A DNA stretch of 5,267 nucleotides, taken from Rickettsia typhi. Lineage in GTDB: Bacteria; Pseudomonadota; Alphaproteobacteria; Rickettsiales; Deianiraeaceae. The position numbers and the translations under genes were made by a program. This document shows positions 1-5,017 of this stretch, one piece after another (the stretch's first letter is position 1; every line of letters begins with the position of its first letter). Location: positions 1-5,267 of the forward strand of contig CAMAVG010000064.1 of the NCBI GenBank assembly GCA_945861605.1, written 5' to 3'. Under the pieces are notes generated by a model. It was not told the DNA's origin. It made no database searches and saw nothing but the letters and a program-made list of their open reading frames with translations.

Positions 1-830
1 TCGTCAAGTTCTACAAGGGTTTCAAGATGCTCCGAGACAAACGCGATTGGAAAAACAACCATGTTCCACCCCGCATATTTTGGAATAACGGTTTGAATAT
101 ATGGTTTCAGCCACTGTTTGGGACCAACTCGCGACTGAAAAACCAATTCGTGTGTGGTATTTTCAAGGTTCTCCAGCTCCAATTTCGACCAAATCATCTT
201 CATAGTTTCTTCGATGTGTGAGCGGTATAGGTCTCCCATTTTGGAAATAAAATCTTCAGGAATTCCGTGTGCGGAAAATAGAATCACGGTTTTATTCTGA
301 TTCTTAAACTCGCTCAATGCCTTTTTCACACACAAAAAACAAGATTCAATATATTTCCCATTTTGGTAGAAATGGCGAATGGAATCGATGTTGTAAATTT
401 TCATTTTCTCTGCCAAATTTTCAAATTGAACAATGGAAGATTGAGATGTTGTCAGGGAAAATTGCGGATACAGCGGAAGGAAGATGACTTTTTCGCCCTT
501 GTAATTTTTGGCGATGTTTTTCAGGATTTCACTTGTGAAAGGGTGGTTGTAACGCATTGAAACATGAAGTTTGAATTCATTTCCCAGAAGCGTTTGAAGT
601 GCATTTGCTTGGTTTTGAGTATTTTCCAAAATTGGACTTTTACCCCCCATTTTGTCGTATTCCCTTGTCGATTTCCGAAATCTTAGCGTTGAAATTAAAA
701 ACGCGAGCATAATTCGAAACGGAAACGGCAGGGGGATTATGTATTTATCGCGAAATAGATTAAAAAGAAAAAAACGAACTTGGTTGCGGGCGTTTGGTCC
801 CCCAAGATTGCAAAGAATTATGTGTTTCAT
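1..830 (-). CDS. hemH: Ferrochelatase (protoheme ferro-lyase), C-terminus cut by the left window edge
   Basis: Ferrochelatase inserts Fe2+ into protoporphyrin IX, the last step of protoheme synthesis, in the cytoplasm or at the inner membrane. I translated the minus strand from the ATG at 830-828 and got 276 uninterrupted residues. The N-terminus has the family signature NLGGP (residues 8-12), followed by FLFNLF (21-26) and GGKSPIL (62-68), a pattern typical of alphaproteobacterial HemH. The catalytic histidine is H188 in SAHGIP (186-191). QSRVGPKQWLKPY (232-244) and PIAFVSEHLETL (261-272) match the second conserved block, with E267 as the active-site glutamate. The family is usually about 310-350 residues, so roughly 40-70 C-terminal residues lie outside the window. 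The start is supported by AAGGG at 843-839, 8 nt upstream. The gene begins 3 nt after the smpB stop and is probably translated from the same mRNA. Identification is firm; only the C-terminus is unseen. Confidence 0.96.
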   Translation of the reverse strand, partial: MKHIILCNLGGPNARNQVRFFLFNLFRDKYIIPLPFPFRIMLAFLISTLRFRKSTREYDKMGGKSPILENTQNQANALQTLLGNEFKLHVSMRYNHPFTSEILKNIAKNYKGEKVIFLPLYPQFSLTTSQSSIVQFENLAEKMKIYNIDSIRHFYQNGKYIESCFLCVKKALSEFKNQNKTVILFSAHGIPEDFISKMGDLYRSHIEETMKMIWSKLELENLENTTHELVFQSRVGPKQWLKPYIQTVIPKYAGWNMVVFPIAFVSEHLETLVELD

Positions 831-833
831 ATT

Positions 834-1337
834 TTATACCCTTGATGCGTCCTTGATTTCCTGCCTTTCTTGGCGTTTCATATCGTTTTCTTTGAGGGTT
901 TGGCGTTTATCGTGCAATTTTTTTCCTTTTGCAAGGGCGATTTCCATTTTAACCTTCTGCCGTTTGTTGATATAAAGTGAAAGAGCAACAGCGGTGAAGC
1001 CTCCGGTTTTGATTTTCCCCGCAATTTTTGCAATTTCGGATTTATTCAAAAGCAGTTTTTTCGGGCGTTTTGTTTCGAATTTCTGTGCTTCGAGGGTCGC
1101 GTGTGAATAGTTTTGAATCGTGCAGTTAAGAATTTCAACTTCCATGTCTTTAGTAATGTAGACATAGCTTTCGGAGATATCCACCTTGCCAAGGCGAATC
1201 GATTTTACTTCCGCACCTTTCAAAACGATTCCGGCTTCGAAGGTATCGTAAGTAAAATAATTAAAACGAGCCTTCTTGTTGACTATTCGCATTTGGTTTT
1301 GTGCCTTAACCTGTGCTTTTGTTGGAATTTGTGCCAT
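834..1337 (-). CDS. smpB: SsrA (tmRNA)-binding protein SmpB
   Basis: SmpB binds the tRNA-like domain of tmRNA and delivers it to stalled ribosomes for trans-translation, which frees the ribosome and tags the unfinished protein for proteolysis. The 167-residue product is about the family's normal length (150-165). It shows the core NKKARFNYF (20-28), EAGIVLKGAEVKSIRLG (34-50), the KKLLLNKSEI block (93-102), and the C-terminal LAKGKKLHDKRQTLKEND (135-152) followed by a basic tail. That tail normally folds in the ribosomal A site and mRNA channel. ATG 1337-1335 gives a typical N-terminal length but has no clear Shine-Dalgarno. An alternative ATG at residue 16 (1292-1290) has AAGG 11 nt upstream but would leave only four residues before the conserved NKKARF. 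I prefer the longer form. A TTGACA box lies just upstream, so the gene may have its own promoter downstream of rpoH. hemH follows after 3 nt. Confidence 0.97.
   Translation of the reverse strand: MAQIPTKAQVKAQNQMRIVNKKARFNYFTYDTFEAGIVLKGAEVKSIRLGKVDISESYVYITKDMEVEILNCTIQNYSHATLEAQKFETKRPKKLLLNKSEIAKIAGKIKTGGFTAVALSLYINKRQKVKMEIALAKGKKLHDKRQTLKENDMKRQERQEIKDASRV
839..843 (-). promoter_or_regulatory. Ribosome binding site of hemH
   Basis: AAGGG lies 8 nt upstream of the hemH ATG (830-828), inside the last codons of smpB. It fixes the hemH start and indicates that hemH can be translated independently on an smpB-hemH transcript. Confidence 0.65.
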
Positions 1338-1357
1338 TGAATTGTAGATTTTCTTTG

Positions 1358-1386
1358 ATATTGCATTTCAAGGGTGGAATTGTCAA
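1358..1386 (-). promoter_or_regulatory. Candidate promoter of smpB-hemH
   Basis: On the minus strand, a perfect TTGACA (1386-1381) is followed after 17 bp by CAATAT (1363-1358), a weak -10 with 3 of 6 matches to TATAAT. It sits in the 62-bp gap between the rpoH stop and the smpB start, about 20 nt upstream of the ATG. The -35 is convincing and the -10 is not. Read-through from rpoH may also supply transcription, as I see no terminator hairpin in this gap. Confidence 0.4.
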
Positions 1387-1399
1387 GAGTTTTGTGGTG

Positions 1400-2251
1400 C
1401 TATAAAACCTTACGCATTTTCCGTAAAGCCTCGCCTTCAATTTGACGCACCCTTTCAACTGAAAGCTTGAATTCTTTTGCAAGTTCAAGAAGTGTTGATG
1501 GTGTTTTCGCCAAAAAGCGTTTTGTTATCACGGTTTTCTCGCGTTCGTTTAGTTTTGCAAAACCCTTTGCTATTAACGATTTCTGTGCGTCGATTCCCTC
1601 CTGTGTAATGCAATTTTCTTCAGGATTCGCAATTTCAGACTGAGTGATATCCATAACAGTTTGAGGTTTTTCAAAGTCATTTCCAACGGTTGTATCAAGG
1701 GAATTTCCGTTTGAATTCAGTGCGTTTGAGATATCAATTATTTCGGATTCCTCAACACTGAAAAGGTTGGATAGTCGCTTCGTTGTGACACCATTTTCAC
1801 CGTGAATTTTCCGCAAAGAAGCCTTTGCCTTTCCAAGATTAAACAAAACTTTTTTCTGCGTTGAACCAATGCTAATTTTCAACATTGAAGACGATTTCAA
1901 AATGAATTCCTGAATTGAGGCTTTGATCCATAAATTTGCGTAAGTGACAAACTTCACATTTTTTTCCGCAGAAAAGTTCTTCAACGCCTTCAAAAGACCA
2001 ATGTTCCCCTCGGAAATGATATCCCACAAATTGGCGGAATACTTCTGAAACTGCATCGCAATTCGAACGACAACGCGAAGATGCGCTTCAGCAACTTTTT
2101 TCCCCGCAAGTTGATTCCCGTTCTTAAAAGCAATTAGCAGTGACTTTTCTTCGATATCCGTCAACATTGGAATGGAATTTACGAATGAGATATAATTTGA
2201 AATTTCGGAAGAGGGGGTTGATCGTGACTTAGATAACATGATGTTGTTCAT
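1400..2251 (-). CDS. rpoH: RNA polymerase sigma factor RpoH (sigma-32 family heat-shock factor)
   Basis: This alternative sigma factor directs RNA polymerase to heat-shock promoters (chaperones, proteases). The 283-residue product matches the family's usual 285-300 length. Visible regions are 1.2 (FVNSIPML, 23-30), 2.1-2.2 (AHLRVVVRIA 56-65; DIISEGNIGLLKAL 77-90), 2.3-2.4 (about 100-125), the RpoH box QKKVLFNLGK (132-141) that separates RpoH from housekeeping and stationary-phase factors, and region 4 (LNEREKTVI 234-242; helix-turn-helix LLELAKEF to VRQIE, 254-272). Region 2.4 is unusual: the paired tryptophans of WWI are LWI (107-109), and the WSLVK-type motif is SSMLK (121-125). Start choice is uncertain. 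ATG 2251-2249 has only GGTG one base away, and a second ATG at residue 5 (2239-2237) has no better site; the difference is four residues. A divergent promoter region separates it from the acyl-CoA synthetase gene, and smpB follows 62 bp downstream. Confidence 0.93.
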   Translation of the reverse strand: MNNIMLSKSRSTPSSEISNYISFVNSIPMLTDIEEKSLLIAFKNGNQLAGKKVAEAHLRVVVRIAMQFQKYSANLWDIISEGNIGLLKALKNFSAEKNVKFVTYANLWIKASIQEFILKSSSMLKISIGSTQKKVLFNLGKAKASLRKIHGENGVTTKRLSNLFSVEESEIIDISNALNSNGNSLDTTVGNDFEKPQTVMDITQSEIANPEENCITQEGIDAQKSLIAKGFAKLNEREKTVITKRFLAKTPSTLLELAKEFKLSVERVRQIEGEALRKMRKVL

Positions 2252-2277
2252 ACACCAAAAAACAATTTTATGAATTT

Positions 2278-2305
2278 AATATAGTCGCACAAAAATAATA
2301 TTCAA
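2278..2305 (-). promoter_or_regulatory. Candidate rpoH promoter
   Basis: On the minus strand, TTGAAT (2305-2300; 4 of 6 matches to TTGACA) and TATATT (2283-2278; 5 of 6 to TATAAT) are 16 bp apart. Predicted transcription start is near 2271, giving a leader of about 20 nt. That is too short for a structured thermosensor reaching upstream of the start codon. The -35 overlaps the first two bases of the 20-bp tandem repeat, so a protein bound to the repeat would contact or block polymerase here. Confidence 0.45.
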
Positions 2306-2343
2306 GTGCATTTTGCAAAAATTAAGTGCATTTTGCAAAAATT
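2304..2343. repeat. Perfect 20-bp tandem repeat (two copies) with embedded palindrome
   Basis: The unit AAGTGCATTTTGCAAAAATT occurs at 2304-2323 and again without a gap at 2324-2343. Each unit contains the 10-bp perfect palindrome TTTTGCAAAA (2311-2320 and 2331-2340). The palindrome centres are 20 bp apart, about two helical turns, so two dimeric regulators would sit on the same DNA face. The repeat lies between the outward-facing promoters of rpoH and the acyl-CoA synthetase gene and touches the rpoH -35. I infer a regulator operator; the regulator is unknown. A chance tandem duplication is the alternative. Confidence 0.8.
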
Positions 2344-2357
2344 TTCCGATGTCTACT

Positions 2358-2389
2358 CAGTTCTTGACATTTCGCAGTTCTTGACATTT
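2358..2389 (+). repeat. 15-bp direct repeat duplicating a -35 box
   Basis: CAGTTCTTGACATTT occurs at 2358-2372 and 2375-2389, separated by 2 bp (period 17). Each copy carries a perfect TTGACA (2364-2369 and 2381-2386). The 17-bp period puts the second copy in the spacer of a promoter using the first, so the arrangement looks like a duplicated promoter element upstream of the acyl-CoA synthetase gene. Confidence 0.85.
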
Positions 2390-2408
2390 AGTTTTGCATA
2401 TTTAAAAT
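2381..2408 (+). promoter_or_regulatory. Promoter of the acyl-CoA synthetase gene
   Basis: TTGACA (2381-2386) is followed after 16 bp by TAAAAT (2403-2408), 5 of 6 matches to the -10 consensus. Start of transcription would be near 2415, about 20 nt before the ATG. The upstream TTGACA (2364-2369) pairs at 17 bp with TTTAGT (2387-2392), 4 of 6, a possible second weaker promoter. TATAGT (2408-2413) is an alternative -10 for neither at ideal spacing. Confidence 0.6.
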
Positions 2409-2424
2409 ATAGTTAATTTTTATT

Positions 2425-2430
2425 AAAGGG
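2425..2430 (+). promoter_or_regulatory. Ribosome binding site of the acyl-CoA synthetase gene
   Basis: AAAGGG ends 5 nt before the ATG at 2436-2438. It is the clearest Shine-Dalgarno in the window and fixes the start. Confidence 0.65.
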
Positions 2431-2435
2431 TCTCA

Positions 2436-4055
2436 ATGAAAAACTTTCAGTCATTTTTCAAACCGTTTCAAAACTCGTTTATTCAAAACAGGAAGCATAA
2501 AATTTCATATTCCGATTTCTTCCGCCATTCACACAATTTACAAAAAGCCTTCTCATTTTACGGAATTTCAAAAAACGACCGCATCGCAATAATATCCCAG
2601 CCATGCATTGAATGGATTTTATGCGATATCGCCTGCATCAATTCCCAAATTGTTACAATTCCGCTTTTTCACAATTCTTCAAATCAAACTCTGAATTTCC
2701 AAATCGAGGATTCCGCCCCCAAGCATTTAATTGTTGAAAATGATGAAGTTCTGGAAAAACTTTTAGGATCAACAAGCCACAAATTTCAAAATGTTTTCCT
2801 GTTTTACAAAAGCAAAAAATTCCCCGAAATCAAAACAATCTGGCAGATCATCGAAGAGGATCATCAAATTGAACTGCCAATTTTTGAAATTCCACAGGAG
2901 GAAATTGCAACGATAATCTACACATCAGGGACATCAGGCAACCCAAAAGGTGTTGTGTTGACATATCAAAACCTTGCACACCAAATTTCAGATATCCACA
3001 CCGCATTTTTCAACGCCAAGGAATGCGATAAAGCAATATCGATTCTTCCCCTCGCACATGTTTATCAGCGAACGATTATCTACTTTTTCCTCTCCAAGGG
3101 TGTGAGCATTTTCTTCATAAATGACATAGCAAATGTTTTGAAATACATTAAAAAAATTGAACCAAATCTTATCACAATCGTTCCGCGAGTTTTAGAAAAA
3201 GTCTATTCAAAAATCAAAAATCAAGTGGAAGGAAAGCCACGAATTGTGCAAAAAATTCTGCTTCCTCTTTTTGAAATTGCATCGACGCAATCCAAAATTC
3301 ACCCATTAATTCGTCCAATTTTGGAAATTATATTTTTCAAAAAAGTGAGGCAAATCTTCGGAAGGGATATGTCCTGCATTGTTTGCGGTGGTGCGAAGTT
3401 AAACGAGCGGGAGGAAATCTTTTTCAGAAACGCCAAACTGCCATTTTTCCAAGGCTATGGAATGACGGAATGCTCACCAGTCATTGCTTCAAACACGACA
3501 ATAAGCGATAAAATCTTCACAGTTGGCAAGCCATTTTCAAGCGTTGAAGTCAAGATTTCAGAAATTGGCGAAATCTGCGTGCGTGGTGGAAGTATTTTTG
3601 GTGGATATCTTAACCACGAAAAGCGAAATGCGGAAGAATTCTTCCAAACGGGAGACATCGGCACGATTGATTCATCGGGATTTTTAACAGTCACGGGGAG
3701 GATCAAAGAGCAATGCAAAAACGCAAACGGGAAATTTGTGAATATTGTAAAAATTGAAGGACTTTTGAACGAGATTTCAGGCGTTGAGAATTCCTGCGTC
3801 ATTGCCGAAGGAAAGCCTTACACCGTTGCCGTTTTGTTTACTCAAAGAACGGATTTTGAAGCAATTAAGGTCGAAATTTCCAACGCAAACAAAAACCTTG
3901 AGCACTGGGAATGCGTGCAGTATTTTCACCTCACACAAGAAAAGCCAACAGTTGAAAACAATGTCATCACGCCATCAATGAAGCTTCGCAGAAGCGATGT
4001 TATGAGTAAGTATTCCGTGGAAATTGCAGAGCTTTATAATAAAAAGAAGGCTTAG
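2436..4055 (+). CDS. AMP-forming long-chain fatty acyl-CoA synthetase (FadD-like; ANL superfamily)
   Basis: The product (539 residues) should activate a fatty acid with ATP to an acyl-adenylate and transfer it to CoA, feeding phospholipid synthesis or beta-oxidation at the inner membrane. Adenylation motifs are in order: P-loop YTSGTSGNPKG (162-172); LPLAHVYQR (204-212), a hallmark of long-chain acyl-CoA synthetases; YGMTE (341-345); TGD (405-407); hinge GRIKE (421-425). Near the C-terminus, TVENNVITPSMKLRR (505-519) carries the catalytic lysine K516. The stretch after the hinge is NANGKFVNIVKIE (429-441) instead of the common GGKN-x-PQ-x-IE form. The protein is shorter than many relatives of this subgroup (about 600 residues), mainly by a short N-terminus. 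The start is set by AAAGGG 5 nt upstream. It is monocistronic, and its stop overlaps that of the convergent pilin gene. A ligase for another carboxylate, or an acyl-AMP ligase, cannot be excluded without a structural comparison. Confidence 0.9.
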   Translation: MKNFQSFFKPFQNSFIQNRKHKISYSDFFRHSHNLQKAFSFYGISKNDRIAIISQPCIEWILCDIACINSQIVTIPLFHNSSNQTLNFQIEDSAPKHLIVENDEVLEKLLGSTSHKFQNVFLFYKSKKFPEIKTIWQIIEEDHQIELPIFEIPQEEIATIIYTSGTSGNPKGVVLTYQNLAHQISDIHTAFFNAKECDKAISILPLAHVYQRTIIYFFLSKGVSIFFINDIANVLKYIKKIEPNLITIVPRVLEKVYSKIKNQVEGKPRIVQKILLPLFEIASTQSKIHPLIRPILEIIFFKKVRQIFGRDMSCIVCGGAKLNEREEIFFRNAKLPFFQGYGMTECSPVIASNTTISDKIFTVGKPFSSVEVKISEIGEICVRGGSIFGGYLNHEKRNAEEFFQTGDIGTIDSSGFLTVTGRIKEQCKNANGKFVNIVKIEGLLNEISGVENSCVIAEGKPYTVAVLFTQRTDFEAIKVEISNANKNLEHWECVQYFHLTQEKPTVENNVITPSMKLRRSDVMSKYSVEIAELYNKKKA

Positions 4056-4531
4056 TATCCAATTTCAGGGCAGTGTTCGCGTATTAACTGGCTTGTGGTT
4101 TTTGTTTTAATAACCGGCGTTCCGCTGGAGTTATCGACTACTTGTGTTGCACGAGGCAAAATTGAAATTACAATTGAAGCTGCACCAAAAACCAAAGCAA
4201 TGCCGACGGATGTCACAACGAAAATTTGCCATGAAACCTTGCCCATGAAGAATAAAACGCCCCACGCAAAAATTGCTAAAGCAAAAATTACCCGTGCAAT
4301 TTTCCCCGTCAGAACAATTATCAACAGGCAGATGAAGTAATCGACGGTGTTATCGTTTCTTTTTACAACATTATCGACCGTTGTTGTTGAATTATTTTTA
4401 TTGATTTGAGAAGAATTGATGTTTTCCAGCGTTTGATTTTCAGCAAATGATTGGGTTTCGAGCATCAAAACAGAAGTTGCGATAAGGAATAATGCGATGA
4501 TTGATTTCAAATTCTTTTCCAGTAATTTCAT
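4052..4531 (-). CDS. VirB2/TrbC-like type IV secretion system pilin
   Basis: The product (159 residues) fits the TrbC/VirB2 pilin family, whose members form the extracellular pilus of type IV secretion systems. From ATG 4531-4529, residues 1-30 form a signal peptide: a lysine-containing start, a hydrophobic core IIALFLIATSVLML (11-24), and cleavage probably after SFA (28-30). An Asn/Ser/Thr-rich segment (31-62) follows. Two membrane helices come next (about 64-97 and 102-125), with the family pattern LTGKIARVIFALAIF (74-88), FMGKVSW (95-101) and GIALVFGAASIV (110-121). A hydrophilic tail of about 33 residues ends the protein. An in-frame GTG at 4558-4556 would add nine residues before the signal peptide; I chose the ATG because the signal peptide then starts correctly and AAGG lies 3 nt upstream. 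No other virB gene is visible, so it is a solitary copy here. Family assignment rests on pattern, not a search. Confidence 0.8.
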   Translation of the reverse strand: MKLLEKNLKSIIALFLIATSVLMLETQSFAENQTLENINSSQINKNNSTTTVDNVVKRNDNTVDYFICLLIIVLTGKIARVIFALAIFAWGVLFFMGKVSWQIFVVTSVGIALVFGAASIVISILPRATQVVDNSSGTPVIKTKTTSQLIREHCPEIGY

Positions 4532-4559
4532 TGGCCTTGTATTGTACAGATAATACACT

Positions 4560-4589
4560 ATTTTCCGTTCACAATTTGAGAAATGTCAA
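4560..4589 (-). promoter_or_regulatory. Candidate promoter of the VirB2-like gene
   Basis: On the minus strand, TTGACA (4589-4584) is followed after 18 bp by GAAAAT (4565-4560), 4 of 6 matches. The context TTCTTGACATTTC is shared over 13 bases with the direct repeat upstream of the acyl-CoA synthetase gene. TATTAT (4555-4550) is a better -10 sequence but lies 28 bp from this -35. Confidence 0.4.
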
Positions 4590-4748
4590 GAAAACTTTTG
4601 AAAATATTGTTGACAAGCAAAACGGCATATTATTCTCCAATAATGCTTTTATAAATAATAATTGCATAAATCGGTTATTTTCCTTGCTTTTTATTTTTTT
4701 TCACAAATTCTGAATTGTTAATAATAACAATAATATATACTTTACAAA
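4590..4748 (+). promoter_or_regulatory. AT-rich upstream region and candidate promoter of the cold-shock gene
   Basis: The spacer between the divergent pilin and cold-shock genes holds no supportable gene. Near its right end TTGTTA (4715-4720) and TATACT (4736-4741; 5 of 6 matches) are 15 bp apart. This would start transcription at about 4748-4749, on the ATG itself. Further upstream are TTGACA (4610-4615), without a good -10, and TATAAA (4650-4655), without a good -35; use of either would give a leader of roughly 90-110 nt. A T-rich run spans 4687-4700. There is no purine-rich ribosome binding site before the ATG. Confidence 0.35.
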
Positions 4749-4961
4749 ATGTCACAAACACAAACAGGAACGGTTAAATGGTTTAACGCTACAAAAGGAT
4801 ACGGATTCATCGCACCAGAAGACGGTTCAAAAGATATCTTTGTACACTTAAGCGCAGTAACAAAAAGCGGAATGTCAACATTGAGAGACGGTCAAAGAAT
4901 TTCATACGAGATTGAGGAAGCTAACGGTAAGCAATCTGCTATCAACCTTAAAGCAATATAG
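4749..4961 (+). CDS. CspA-family cold-shock protein
   Basis: This 70-residue protein is a complete single cold-shock domain, the usual length for bacterial CspA homologues. Such proteins bind single-stranded RNA or DNA and melt RNA structure, often during cold adaptation. The start TGTVKWFNATKGYGFI shows the conserved W11 and F12. RNP1 is KGYGFIAP (16-23) and RNP2 is DIFVH (29-33), with F20, F31 and H33 as nucleic-acid stacking residues. LRDGQRISYEIEEANGKQSAINL (45-67) completes strands 4-5 of the barrel. ATG 4749-4751 is the only sensible start because the domain begins immediately. No Shine-Dalgarno is present: the bases before ATG are ACTTTACAAA. The gene stands alone, with a stem-loop 9 nt after its stop. 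Whether it is cold-induced cannot be told, since many family members are constitutive. Confidence 0.97.
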   Translation: MSQTQTGTVKWFNATKGYGFIAPEDGSKDIFVHLSAVTKSGMSTLRDGQRISYEIEEANGKQSAINLKAI

Positions 4962-4969
4962 TGCTTTAA

Positions 4970-5002
4970 AGAAGTGGTTGCGATTTTCTCGCTTCCACTT
5001 CT
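4970..5002. terminator. Stem-loop between convergent cold-shock and trpD genes, probably a bidirectional terminator
   Basis: AGAAGTGG (4970-4977) pairs perfectly with CCACTTCT (4995-5002). Inside, GCGA (4980-4983) pairs with TCGC (4989-4992) across a 5-base loop, the two stems being separated by a TT/TT internal loop. It starts 9 nt after the cold-shock stop and ends 15 nt before the trpD stop on the other strand. Neither side has a long T-tract (TTCATCGAATTCTTT on plus; TTTAAAGC on minus), so termination strength is uncertain; it may instead protect mRNA 3' ends. Confidence 0.6.
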
Positions 5003-5017
5003 GCTTCATCGAATTCT

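Noticed and set aside
652..975. 107-codon open frame on the plus strand, plus smaller frames at 27-221, 363-560 and 1113-1340
   Set aside because: All are antisense to hemH or smpB, whose conserved motifs are continuous on the minus strand.
2304..2343. The tandem repeat as a CIRCE heat-shock element or a CRISPR fragment
   Set aside because: It lacks the CIRCE arms (TTAGCACTC and complement), and two abutting copies without spacers are not a CRISPR array.
3455..3802. 115-codon open frame on the minus strand
   Set aside because: It lies wholly inside the acyl-CoA synthetase gene, which carries clear catalytic motifs; the frame has no recognisable domain.
4095..4340. 81-codon open frame on the plus strand
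   Set aside because: It is antisense to the VirB2-like gene over the helices that define the family, has a repetitive Lys/Ala/Thr composition, and has no ribosome binding site.
4556..4558. GTG as start of the VirB2-like gene
   Set aside because: It would put nine residues including an arginine and a proline before a complete signal peptide; the ATG at 4531-4529 starts the signal peptide directly.
4687..4700. T-rich run as an intrinsic terminator
   Set aside because: No GC-containing stem precedes it, and no plus-strand gene ends upstream.
4501..4713. 70-codon open frame on the plus strand across the pilin start and spacer
   Set aside because: It overlaps the signal-peptide codons of the pilin in antisense, ends in the T-rich run, and shows no family pattern.
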